A stretch of 64,000 bases of DNA. Source: Lineus longissimus. Taxonomy: Eukaryota > Nemertea > Pilidiophora > Heteronemertea > Lineidae. How positions within the stretch are numbered: the first letter of the stretch is position 1; every line of letters starts with the position of its first letter. Positions 11,768 through 24,100 of this stretch are shown here, in pieces. The position numbers were made by a program, and so were the translations under genes. Under the pieces are notes generated by a model that ran no database searches, was not told where the DNA came from, and was given only the letters and a program-made list of their open reading frames with translations. The stretch lies in the NCBI RefSeq assembly GCF_910592395.1, contig NC_088309.1:22570599-22634598 (forward strand), read 5' to 3'.

Positions 11768-13880
11768 ATGGGGACCTGCATATCTCGTTTTTGTCCCTGT
11801 CTGCAGAAGGTAAGTCACAGACGAAGCTAGGATCTCCTGGGCAAGGGTCGTTTTCCAGAAATTCAAGGCCGGTCATTTACCTTCGATTTCCACATCCTAA
11901 CGAATTTTCTAGATGATTATCATTGATGATACACTTTTTCGAGCGGGTGAATTTGGCGATAAACTAAATAATATATGTATCGAATAATAAATAATTTGGA
12001 ACAAGTAATCGGTCCAGTATAGGTCTAATTTTCGCCCAAAAGGACGTGAGCCTATACGTGTAGTATGTACATTCAATATGTCAAAATGGGTATTTTGGAT
12101 CACCATATTAGGTATTTATATCTTCAGTCCAGGGAGTACGAGCCCCTACTTCCGAAGGACGATGACCCAGAGTATATCCCGTACCAGAGGGGTTCAGTCA
12201 GCTCTGCTCGGCGGCACCCGAGTCGGCCATCAGTGGACAAAGGAGTTGGGATCGGAGGTAAGGCACGCACACTGGAGAGGTTTCGATTTTGATTTGACAA
12301 TGAGAACGAGAGGGGATTTTGACGAAAGATATTACGTTGCCTGCTGTAGAAATGCAATGAAACGTCGTTTAACATGCCCGTTATGTCTCAGAATGTGGCG
12401 AATTTGCCAAACCAATTTTCCTAATTGGACAGTCGCAGTGATAGCGCGGGTGAGGCCGGTGAGTCACAATCAGCTTGTAATCTTACGCCAACATTTCATG
12501 GAATCGGGATGACTAACTGGACTTCTTTTATTTACAGCTAGCCTCCGGAAGATAACTGTTGATAAAATAGGAATCGAAGATATAGATCAAGAATACAAGG
12601 TACGAGTCCACATTATGCTTTTATGATATGTTTTAAAAATGGTTCAGTTGTATCAAGAATTATGACCAGTATTCATATTGCACAATCATTGTCGTGACTG
12701 AATGTAAATCATACTTTGTCACCGCACTGTGCTTCATACATGTATTAATCATCATCGTCATCATTTAGGCATTGTGACCCAGAAATTGGGCCTTTGCCTC
12801 ATCAATGCCAATCATTGGATACTACTGTGCGTATGCCTATCCGTCATCTGGGACTGTTACATACATGTACTTAAACCCAATTACTGAAAGAATTATCTTT
12901 TTATGAATTGTAAACCTCAAACTTATAAGGTATATAATGATCTACTTTTGAATCTTTCAATCAGGTCCATTCAGAAGCTTTCAATGACTGCCACGACCGC
13001 TTCAACCAGCTGCGCACATGTTATCAGAGGATGCTGTCATCCTACGACAGTCGCGGTTATACTCACAGTAACCTCGCACAGGTCTTCAAAATATACAAAG
13101 CCGAACTAGGTAAGATATGTACTGAATATTTGGCTAAACAGACAATCGGTAAAATACACAAATAGACCTCATGATATAAATTCGTTTAGTGCCATTGGCG
13201 ATTTATGTCCAGTTGACCGAAGACTTTCTTGCACACTTAATCATATGCCTACATATTACATGGCAGAGAGAAATGCGATGTTTGATAAACAGAATGGAAT
13301 TTCCTGCAGTGATATCCTTATATTCTGGTATACGGGTTAACATGATCGACTTCCCATGACCTTAATTAGGCCTACAATCTGAAATTTTTATTAATCAGTA
13401 GAGAACAATTAGTGATGACTCATATGTCGATCAGTTTGTTCTAGTCCCTATCCACTTTCTCATCCACTCTCGCTGCAATCGTTCACCGTTTCAGAGGATT
13501 TTCAGCAGAAAAGTATAGAAATAAAACGGAAGCACCAGTACTGCATGCAGCTGCATTTTAATGGAGACAAAATTCCTGGAGAGGGCGCTCAGATCTTTGA
13601 GGATTTCAACCTGGCTAACTTGATCACGAAAGACATCAGTGAAAAGGAGCCCATTGTCATCAGCAACGCCATGATGTTGGTAAGCCGCGAGGAACAGATT
13701 AAGCAAAGAATTCTTGACCATTATTCGACCGAACAGGGTCAAGCTCCGGAGAAATTAAAGATATGTGTTCATAACACTGCCGAATTAAAGAAAGTGAAAC
13801 CTTTCATGGAATACATGCGGAAAGAGACTGGCAGAATGTTCGATGATTTGAAGGAGTCGATTCGGGTGTTTGCACGTTGA
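11768..13880 (+). CDS. Gene C: short lipid-anchored helical family protein
   Basis: Complete five-exon gene, 254 residues. Exons: 11768-11809, 12128-12257, 12538-12599, 12965-13109, 13495-13880 (TGA). Residues 1-14 are MGTCISRFCPCLQK, which meets the N-myristoylation consensus (Gly2, Ser6) with three cysteines nearby. Residue 15 onward begins SREYEPLLPKDDD and includes a canonical acidic dileucine (EYEPLL). The helical exons carry NDCHDRFNQLRTCYQRML and, in the last exon, IFEDFNLANLITKDIS, KVKPFMEYMRKE and FDDLKESIRVF. Exons 2-5 have exactly the same lengths as in gene B and the proteins are clearly alike, so they are tandem duplicates. Dual lipidation plus a dileucine recalls LAMTOR1, which is anchored to late endosomes this way. 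I see no sequence similarity to LAMTOR1 beyond the leader layout. Function unknown. Confidence 0.87.
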
Positions 13881-14866
13881 TTGTAAAATATGCAATGACT
13901 TATATCACCATTCTCAACGTTTTACTCGCGTTTGCGTGCTGCAGCGGTAGATCCATGCGATCCGTGGTTCACGTCATGCGAACAGATTTGGTTACTTAAG
14001 CGCATGCGTAAACGGATACAGTATTTGGAAATATAGTTCCGACTTCTGCCGACGGCAGTGCTGATTCAAAGTCCTCAAAGGAGTATTCGTGACCTTCAGC
14101 GTCCCATGCCGGCAGCCAGACTAAGTGGCACCCAGACTAAATGACCACTTGGGATCTGGCGACACTTGTTCCAAAGAAACAGAAATGAGGTTATGTAAAT
14201 TTGTGTTTGGCGATTTGTCAATTTCCTGATAGGACCCATCTTTAAATAAAAATGACTACAATGGCCACGGCTTTTTAATTGCCAGTCAACAATGCCGTCG
14301 GTTACGATTGAATCTGGTTTAGTGAGGTCATACACGCCTACATGACTAGCAAGGACATGAAATGGTGCTTAAAATCGTGATCCAAGAAACACGAGACTGG
14401 TATTTTTTAGACGGCCTGACCGATTCAAAGCTGTCTCAAATGAAAAAATGAGTCGTCAGGTATGGCTCTGGGGTGGTGCCAGTGTGACAATATCGATTTC
14501 ATCACCGATCTCCTTCATATGGAAATCATATTAAAATGTATACACATGTATATTATACAAAGTTATGCAAGTATCTTTGATTTGTTCCCTGTATTATCAA
14601 CTGGTAAAATCAATAAAATGACGATCCTCATGACAAAAATTGCATAATTATTTGTCTTATGAACTGCTAAAATAAAAATCTTAACAAGACAAAGCGGTGT
14701 TGATTTTCGAATGATGTTTAAAACAATGTCACGAACTTGAGAAAAATGCGGTACCTCTAATACATGTACATGTAGTTCACGCCTTAAATTCCTCAAAATT
14801 TTTTACTCGATTATAATCAACACCCCACTGACGGATCTCTGTACCAAAAGGAGACCCCGGAATGGA

Positions 14867-14920
14867 TGGAGCTCAAATGTGGGGCGCTTTGGACGAAGCT
14901 TGGGCGGAATTTGAGCTCCA
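14867..14920. repeat. Perfect 12-bp inverted repeat
   Basis: tggagctcaaat and its exact reverse complement are separated by 30 bp, so they could form a stem-loop. No flanking target-site duplication was evident. It is upstream of gene D and its function is unknown. Confidence 0.6.
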
Positions 14921-15385
14921 CCCGATGGTACCCGACAGTGTTAGTTTCAAATCTATCGCACCTCAATCTTCGCACCAGAAAAACTGAAAACTATCTTTTT
15001 GGCGGAGTCGAATCCAAAACAGCAGGGGGAACGTGCAACTCGCACGCGCCGGTCATATATAGAGACTGCTGGGACAAGTCCAAATTAAAAAAACAAAATA
15101 GCATCTGGTTAACCAAGTTCAGGAAGAAGGTATTGCATTTTCTTTTATGACAACCATCGTTATCTTTTTTCCTGTTGAATATCCTCGACAAAAGGTTTTA
15201 CCATTTGACTGGGAATGACTGAACATGTGACAAATGTTCATTTCCCCAAATAGACAAGAATAGTCAAGAAGCTATCAATCTGTTGGTGCCGATCGTACCA
15301 GATGGCATCGCAGTGCTCCCAATCCCCAATCGATGGCACAGAGCATTCACAGAGGCGCGAGTGACAAAGCTGTGTGGAGGACCTG

Positions 15386-15405
15386 CGTGTGTGTGTGTGT
15401 GTGTG
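15386..15405. repeat. (GT)n microsatellite
   Basis: About ten GT units, 47 bp upstream of the gene D start codon. It is either in the 5' UTR or the core promoter and may be length-polymorphic. Confidence 0.8.
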
Positions 15406-15451
15406 CTCAAGAAGGACTATTCACTGCACCTCAAAGCGATGAGACAGTGAG

Positions 15452-18400
15452 ATGGGGGCAGCGTGTTGTTGTTGTTGCCCAAGTGACAACGAAGGCCCAG
15501 TAAGTACCGCAATTACTTGCTCGAACTATAGGAGAATCTTATTTTCATGTAGAAAAAGGATTTTCGTTTTTTGAATGCAGACAGCATGTTAAAGCAGCGC
15601 ACAAATACACAGGCCAGCACCCATGGGCTGTCGGGCCTATAATTAGACATAAATGCCTATGTCTGGCTCGTACTCGATCAAATGGTATACATACTATATA
15701 GTTGTTGTACTTCTTATAAAAATAAATAAATAATTATTTAAAATGATGCAACCACTAAGATTTAAGCATTGCTTACAGACTGCTCAGTGTGTGTCTCGTT
15801 GGAATACTTTTTTATATTTCTTCGGAACAATCAGTATTGATATTATCCATTGACCAACGTCTTCAAGACACAGATGTTGCTTATATGCGATGGACCCAAG
15901 TACCAATATGGAAATATGTTGCAAGATGACACATCATAGTTTTTAATAAAATAGCGGTGAAATAGTGCGTTCATACATATGTCTATCTTATGAATGTCCA
16001 AGGAATAATTTTCTTTCAAGCCTTTCAAAACAAGTTTGTTTACTTCCCGAATCATGTGCAGACCAGCCACCTAACAGCAGACTGAGATATCGTGCCAAAG
16101 CATTATATCAAATCATATACCGTATTAAAGAAGAAATGAGGCCAAGTATTGTTACCAAACCTGCGGTAAACTATGCCCCAGATTATGTGACCTTTTCGTT
16201 GTTGATGTCTGTATTGGGAGTGGTGACCAACTTTATACTCACTCTTTATTAGCTCAATAGATATCATATTGTATGAATGTGTGGACGTTTCATATGCAAT
16301 TTGTCGATTCGATATCGTCACATGAAACACCGATGCACCGATTCACAAACTGATTTGAAGAGTACACAAAGGAGTTTTTAAAGAAACCAAGTTAGCTGAC
16401 CAATACAATTATTTGAAGACGGCCATGGATTTCAGCATATGCTGACCATTAATAGTTCTATCGCTTTCAGTTTAATCCTTATAGCAGAGTCTGAATGATT
16501 AATAGTATATCTAAAAATGATACTTGAAGCACAAATGCCTCTCTGATACCCATACATTTATTGATTTATTCTAAAATATTTATTACACGTTGATGACCTG
16601 TAAATGCACGAAACTCGGTGTAACTGCAGTGCATGTGACATCTCAGATCGGGCGGCTTGTTCATAATCCAGACTGTATTATCATAACAACAATCGTTCCC
16701 ATCGTCTCGGGTTATGCCAGCTGTGAATTGCATGTACTAAGCCAATGTGGCTTAGTAGTCAGTACATACTTGTGGAATGAATGCAGAGATTATTGACTTT
16801 TTTAATTTCAATATATAGAAATGTTCTCGGTTTCAACGGATGTCAGATTGTTTAGTCTCTTCCATCATATTACTCCTCAAGTAGTGAGTCGCCCCCTTTT
16901 CCCTAATGCTTCGCCACTTAAAAGCAGATTTCACATATTTAAAGAAAGGAAGCTGTTTAATATAAGCACCGATTGTCTATCTTTGCAGAAAGACGACAAC
17001 GACCGCCATGATCGGGAACCGCTTTTACAGCAGGAAGGTTCACATATTGAGGCTGTGCGCCCTGAGGACCAGCTCAATGACCAACCTGCCATTCCGATAG
17101 AACAGCAGCATATTGACCTCGTAAACAACCATCCGTTGAGCAGTCATAGTCCTTCCAAGGTGCAGCTCTATGTTGAGAAACGAAGCCGTTCCCCTAATAA
17201 ACGTGACGGATTAGGTTTTGAAAATCCGAATGCAATTGATTCAGAACCTCCAGATCCACTTGGCGCAGCAGATAGTCGAAGTACTACCCTATCACCGACT
17301 GATGTCAAGCCCGAAGTTCTACCGAACGTTATAGAAACAAGTGCCTTGCTTCATAACCAAGGGCCTCTTGTATCTCCACTTATTCCTCAATCAGATGATG
17401 ACGTTCTTGTTGACCCGATTCAGCAGAGAAGTAGAGAAGCCCAAGGCACACAGTTTAGTGAGTGGGTCAGTGCAGAGGATGACCCTATTCCACACACGGG
17501 TGCCTTGGACAAGGACAGGTCAAGTGCTCTGTCCGACTTGCAGAATACCAGCACTTCTCCGGCAGGGTTTGGTATCAGCAGTTCGCCAAACATTCTCAAA
17601 CCTGCTTCATCCATCGGTTCGAATGCTGCAATCCCTCTGATTCCTTCGACCGTCAGTGAGGCAAGCAGCGTTCCCACCATTGATTGGTCTGGTAATGTCA
17701 TGCCTACACAGCAAGCTTCGACACATGACCAGTTCGGTGGAGACGCTGAATACGGACTGCTTACTTCAAGCCGACCATTACAAGTACTGGTACCCCAACC
17801 TCCTGCCACCAGCAACCGTGGACCTGTTGCTGCCATTGGTGACTCGGCTGGTGGAATCATTGACTCTTCAGCAACTGATAAGAAAAAAGACCTGAGGCGT
17901 AAAGAACAAAATGCATCAGTATCGTCCATGGACGAAAAGTCACTTAAAAAAAGCAAGCAGGAGAACCTGAGCAAACTACTGGAGAAGGAAATCACCTTGA
18001 TAGGAAAGAATGATCCAGTCATGGTCGCAGCAAGTAAGAGCAAAAATCAAGAGACTCGGGATCCGGTCTCTATCGGAGAGGCTGTCGACGTTCAGGCGGA
18101 GGCCAGGGTACATCAACCACAAAGCATAGTGCCTTTAGAAACTAAGGCAAACGTAGGATTAAACGCCGATGAGGAGCAAGTTGCGTCTAGCCAAGGTCAT
18201 CACCCAACAACTGAGTCTCTTAATAGCAAAGCGCATCGTTCTGACATAACCCATGTTGGCTTGGATATTACTCAAGAAGTTGACATGCCTCCAGATACTG
18301 TTGTTGGAGCGTTACCGCTACATTCAACCCAAACCACAGATGTAAACCGAGCAGCAGACGTTGCTGCAGATGTGAAAAAGGAAGGCATTCCTCTTGATAA

Positions 18401-20287
18401 TGCAAAGAAGAAAAACAAGAAGAAGAAAAAGGGAAAGAAAGCCAATGACAGGAGTGATTCGAGTAAAGACGATGCTGTAGGTCAGAGGAAGGGGGACGCG
18501 GCACTAGATGTTTTGACAGGTGATGTAAATGGCAATGCTGTAGAAGACAACGGAAAGCAAGAACCGGATAACAGTCAAGGGAGTGTATTCGATACGATCC
18601 CGGTTTCTCTTGACAAGCAAGGTACTGACAAAACGGAATTACCACCTAGGGAGACTTTGGATGCGGATGGAACATCGTCGCACGTTCCAACATTGACGAC
18701 GGAGAAGGTTTCAGGAGAACCATCAATTCCTGTAAATGTTGACTTGGGGGTTGAGGACGTTGAAGCTGTTGAGTCCTTCGGAACCACCAATTCGCCAACT
18801 GGACACGTCCCCAGTGGAGGAGCCAAGAAACGTGATTCAGAACCAGGTGTTGGTGTCGAACTTCCGGTTACGACGACGAAGATGGAGAAAGTCCCAAGCC
18901 AAAGACATACTGGAAAGGAATCAGTTGATGCAAATGGTAAGCTTGGTCCTTTTTCGCTGGCCATTTCATTGAGCGCGAAGGACCAGAATCTATGATCATT
19001 GTAGAAAACACGCCACGTTTGTCTGAACTTTAGCCGTTACTTTGTCTCATTCTTAAATATCGGCTGCAGAAAACTTAACAATATGACTCAAGTTAATTGA
19101 AATGGTAGACACAGAGGCAATTTTGAAAAATAGCCCATGATCAGGGCAACCAACAGTTAGCTTGCTGCGGTGTTTTCAAGCAGAGGTTACTAGTGTCGTC
19201 CTATCGTTTTTCAGCCAACCTCCAACGATTAGAATTTAAAGAAACTGGCTTACCAGAATTGGATGAGAAGTACAAGGTCAGTGCAGTGTTATTGCTTAAT
19301 ATCCTTCTTTATCTGATCTGCGTTGATTCGTGGATGCTTATGGAAAGTCTTATTGTACAGGCTGGGCGGTAAGAAAATTAGTTTGTGTGGTTTAGCATCA
19401 GGCGAAGAAGGAAGAAGTCTGCTGTGACTTGTCAGCACAAGTTATAGTCGACCGTACTTTTTTCGACAGATAAGTGTAGTAAATTGATCAAAGTTGATAT
19501 CGTTTCAGTTGCTTACAAACCTATTCAATGAGTACTTGGACAAGTTCAACCTCCTCCAAACCGACTACAAACAGATGTTGACCGCCTACGAAAAATCCGG
19601 CCTCATGTGTGCCTCGCTCCTGCCCGTGTTCTTAATGCTCAAAAGTCAACTTGGTAAGTGGTTTCTTTTCTGTAAAAAAAACTTAGGAAGACCAACAGCT
19701 GGAAGAAGTCACAACAATGATATCTTAACGTACGAGTTTGAAAACCAGCCTGCCCCAACCTTTCAGACCGATGCATAACGTTGCTGGGTTTTTTGGGAAG
19801 CAATCCCCTTCATCTTTTCTCTCAATGATCTTTTGCAGGTGAAGATGACAAGAGTAACCTTAAGTTGGAACGAACGAACAGTTACCAAATCACCTTTGAG
19901 CCAGGTCACATTTCTAAGGAGGGTGCAACAATCTTCCAATACTTTAACAGTTCAAATCGCCTTTTGGTAGACTTGATCGGTGAAGGAAGGAATCCCGTGA
20001 TAGAATCGGCCAGGATGATCATAGACAGCGAAGAAGGTACAAATAAAATGGTATCCGAGAAGTTTTCTGGTCCGGAGCAGGAACACATCAAACTTGCCGT
20101 CTCTAGAGTGGTTGTGATGATGAGAAACGTCATTCCTAGTGTAAATTACATGATAATCGAGGCAACAAGAGTCCAGGATGACCTGGAGGGTGCAGCCCTT
20201 GTGTTGTTCACACAGGAGGACGAGAGAGAAAGGGCTGAAGCGCACTTAACAACCCAAAGGTCTTTCATTAAACTGTCAGTCACATAA
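15452..20287 (+). CDS. Gene D: long family member with 649-residue disordered linker
   Basis: Five-exon gene, 883 residues. Exons: 15452-15499, 16989-18936, 19215-19276, 19509-19653, 19839-20287 (TAA). Phases are again 0-1-0-1. Residues 1-16 are MGAACCCCCPSDNEGP, with five consecutive cysteines after a myristoylation-competent MGAACC. Exon 2 begins KDDNDRHDREPLLQQEG (dileucine DREPLL), then continues for about 630 residues rich in Ser, Pro, Asp, Glu and Thr with no domain. It includes a Lys-rich tract at roughly residues 488-501 (KKKNKKKKKGKK), which could bind acidic lipids or act as a nuclear signal. The exon-3 segment (ETGLPELDEKYK), the 145-nt exon (NEYLDKFNLL) and the last exon (IFQYFNSSNRLLVDLIGEG) match genes A-C. 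The C-terminus is longer than in the paralogues. The upstream open frame from 16821 is intron read-through; the acceptor tttgcag at 16988 and the phase match set the true start of exon 2. Internal splicing of exon 2 cannot be excluded. Confidence 0.83.
18403..18440 (+). other. Poly-lysine-coding tract in gene D
   Basis: Purine-only aag/aaa-rich stretch coding for a run of lysines with two asparagine or glycine breaks. It lies in the disordered linker and is absent from genes A-C. It may be a polybasic membrane-binding or nuclear-localisation patch. Confidence 0.6.
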
Positions 20288-21112
20288 GTGAGACTCTGAC
20301 ACTTGTATCATTTTGTTCGATGGCATATTTAGTGCACTCCCTTTAATTGAACATGATAATCAGCGCGTCAAAAAGATGGACTTTTGGCAGATGGAATGTA
20401 GCATCGAAATTTTCTTAACTGAAGTGTAACCGTCTTAATTCGCTCTTTTAGATGGGACGTTTTTGTCAGTCGTTGCTTTACGTCAGATCTTAGACCCATA
20501 CTCCTGAACATGTCGTCATGAGCAAAATGTATTGTATGCATGTCTCGCCCTATCGCATTTGTTTATAAAAACTTGATACAATGTCAAATCGATAACATGT
20601 TGTAGTTAATTGTAAAATACTTAATACAGTATTCTAGTATAAAAATAAAGTTTGGTAAGCAATTTGAATTTTCGTCGTTTTAGTTTATTCGTAGTTCTAG
20701 TTGCAATGATGAGCCGACGATAATGTATGACAGTCGAGATACTGTCAATTCAAAGTACAATGTAACCACATCTCACATGACCGATATCCATGCTGCAAAA
20801 TAAAATCGTCATCCCGAGTGGAGTAGCAGCTAGCTTGGTCTCGTTCAGTCATTATATTCGAACTTTCCCGCCACACGAGCCCATTATTCTTGTACCGGGT
20901 ACCAATATGGCGGTATTGGTATATCATATTGGTATATCGTCAGATCGTATGGAAATTATGAAATCGGCCTAGTTTCATTGGTGCCACGCTGGAGCTCTGG
21001 ACAATAACATGTGAACTCTGATTCATGATCTATTTTTAACATTGACCATGCAGCACAGTTTTTGAACTGACAGTTCTTCCGATACCAATATTTCACCACT
21101 TAAGTGACGACC
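20288..21112. other. 3' UTR of gene D and 5' flank of the P450 gene
   Basis: No supported exon. An AATAAA lies at 20644-20649. A short hairpin with matching arms accaata/tattggt lies at about 20902-20921, followed by another close copy of the tattggtatat arm. Confidence 0.5.
20644..20649 (+). promoter_or_regulatory. Polyadenylation signal, gene D
   Basis: AATAAA in an AT-rich context 357 nt after the gene D stop codon and 464 nt before the P450 start codon; the position is plausible. Confidence 0.55.
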
Positions 21113-24100
21113 ATGGAGGTGTTAGGCTTGATTGATGTTCCAGTGTGGTTTCTGACTACTTTGGTGGTGCTCGTCCTGTCAGTTTGGTAAGTTTACAGTG
21201 TAGTCCTAGTTGAATGGTGTCTTTATGCCCGGCAATATCCAACTGAATCGTCATTATGGGTCAGTTTAAAGGACTCCGCTACAACATAAAACGTTTGTGA
21301 CCATCTTGGTCGTGGGTTCCTTCTCCCTCTTCTCCCTCTTCTACCATCAAACCCTTCGGGACGTTTTACCGACCCCTTTATTCCGTGGGCATGCATTAAT
21401 CTTGAGGCCTATATGGCACATAAAACGTCGTAGCTGGACGAGTAGGCCTACAACTTAATGTTATGCTTGCAGAGCCATTCGTTATGTGGGCTAATGAAGT
21501 TGACAGCAGTTTGTGCAATATGTAAAGCGTCTGATATGAGTACGAGTCAGTTCTTCCTCTGTGTGTTTACTATGTTGGTAGGCGTTTGTTGATATTTGGG
21601 CATTCAGCAACTTTCGCGTGTCCTACAATTCATGCTCGGAAATGATCGGGATAACTGATGTTGTGAGCTGAGTGGATGTTTGGGAAGGCAAGCGCCACTT
21701 GCAAATGCTGATCAAAAAATCAAATGGCCACACCCAAGTTCATTTTAAGCTGCCAGTATTTTCTAACTCGCAACGGCAAGCGGATCGATATATCTTACCG
21801 TTAATTGACAGATCAAACTAGATGTACGAGAGAATGCACTTATTCAGGCTGCGAAATCATAAAATCGATAATGTTGTCCACTGACTGGTAAATCTAGTCA
21901 AGGGCATGCTTCAATTTTTGCTGGTATTGCGGTAAATTCAAATAAACCGCAATGTGGGTATTACATTGCTTTGGTCTACTGGTATCGCCCTGACGCAGTG
22001 CAGCTCTAAGCTGAACTATTGACCGAATCTGTTAGTAGCTCCCCTCTGTAGGCTACTGGTAAAACTCAACACTTAAGTAGGCTAAAATCAGCAGTAATTT
22101 CTTAACCGCAAAATTCATTGACTTGACTTCGTCATCTCCGACGATAATGGCGTCTAAATGTTCTGAAATTAATAATGTGATCAATGTGGCCTTGTTCTTT
22201 TCAGGTACAACTATGGTTTCTACACCCATTTCCAAAAGTATGGCATTGAGGGTCCAACTCCACTCCCGTTTGTTGGAAATCTGATCTCAGCGTTGAGAAC
22301 GGTGAGTTAAATTATAAGTAGCCTGAGCATTATACTTCTAACACCAGTTTTTACACGTTCTCTCATGTAAATTTGGTTCTAATCCTTTGAAACCTTATCA
22401 TTATTTCTAATTCTCATATCAGATAAATGTTTAAAACGAGGCCTCATACCATGACGTGTGTACAGACGTGTATGGCCTGTAATGGGCGGGTCCGAGTGTC
22501 AATGGTTCCTAACCTCAGCCGGAAAACGGCCCGGACGGGCAGGACTTTTATTCCTGATGCAAATGGATCACCAACATCTGTTTTATTGCAGGGATTCCTT
22601 AAAAATGAAATCATCTTGTATCAGAAGTACAAACACAAACGATGCTATGGGTAAGGAAGTCAACAGCGTGTCTTATTGAAGCTATGCAATTGATCAAATA
22701 TTTCGTGGAAGAGCCTCGGGATTTGTGCCAAATGATGCGGCTTCTATGCAAAGATATATCTGCATGTACTATACTCTTTCAACAGCGACATACATGTATT
22801 CTTCACTTTAACAAGGCGTCTCATTAAATTTTGTTGCTCGCTAGAAAATGCATCTTGCTGCTTGTTGTGCCAGGACAGACAAGGGCATACATGTAACTGA
22901 CAGTTAACAAAAAGATATTGCTACAGGCAGAGGACATTATTTTTTAATAATTTGAACGTATGCTCGTTCCTTTTTTGTCATTAGGTTTGTTTTTCTCGTT
23001 TTCTAGATCATATTTGCTTGGTTCCACACCAACACTGACCATCACAGATATTGACGTGATGAAGGAAGTCTTGGTGAAACAGTTCAACAAATTCGCCAAC
23101 AGGAGGGTGAGCAAGAAGCTTATTATCTTTTTTACATGTCATCTTGACCCACCAAGTCTTTTACATCCCGTGTGCTCCTCTAACAGGATATCTGTGTGTA
23201 AATTACGGGGTATTAGCGATCGATACAAACCACAGGGAGCCGGGATGACCTATTATGGTGTGGTATTATTAAATGGATTCAGAACTTGCAATACGTATAA
23301 TCGTTTAGATTTTGACTGTCTTCAATGTTTTCTTTTGCAGATTTTGACTAAGAACCCTGCACCATTGAATAAGATGCTGACGACCCTCGTTGACGACCAC
23401 TGGAAACATGTCAGAAGTATGACGACTCCGGCCTTTACCACTGGCCGGCTCAAGAATGTAAGTCAAAGTGGTGTTAGTCTGAACTCGCCCTATATTAAGA
23501 TCCCCATCCGTGCAGCTCTTGGTGATTAACATCGTGAAGGTATTCTTTAATTGGTGACTGCTGAAACCATGTCCGAGATCCTTACTTTTTTCCCACGCGC
23601 GGCTGGGATTTATCAGGACCGTATACATATTATTGGTTCTATTGGTGTCTGTATTCGGTAATGTAGCCACAAAAGTTAGCAGAATCGATAGACTGGTCTC
23701 AAAGTTAAATTGTATTTTAAAAAGGGAGAATAAAAATTTTATTTCCGTGACTGTTATCAGGTCTTCAGGTGTATGACTACTATGCATCGTTCGGGGACTG
23801 CGCGGTCACGTTTGATTCAGGGGTTGATGTATTACATTGCACTTGTACAAGCGTGAATAACTTCGACTCGATGTACTGTGAGTACGGAGTTTCTCCTACT
23901 GGCGACCTCGCGTAACTTAATCTGGCCTATCAGGCACTTGCCTATATCTTCCCTTTGATTTTTAAAATTTGAATAGATATTTCACTCTGGCTAATAAATC
24001 TCACGGTTCCGTTAGTCGATAACGAAAAATGTAAGGCTCCGTCCTGTTTTTCAGATGACTGGGCTGATTAAGAAAGCCGGTGAACAGTTGGCCGTGAACA

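Larger units (their letters stand above)
13881..15451. other. Spacer between genes C and D
   Basis: No supported exon. It contains a 12-bp inverted repeat at 14867-14878 and 14909-14920 and a (GT)n run at 15386-15405 in the presumed 5' UTR or promoter of gene D. Candidate AATAAA hexamers for gene C lie near 14245. The ORF 14866-15150 has no recognisable content. Confidence 0.5.

Noticed and set aside
16821-16988. N-terminal extension of the long gene D ORF (starting MFSVSTDV)
   Set aside because: It is intron read-through; a pyrimidine-rich acceptor ends at 16988 and the phase-0 join to the MGAACC exon explains the true start.
17420-18043. 207-residue reverse-strand ORF
   Set aside because: Antisense shadow of gene D exon 2; its composition mirrors the + strand codons.
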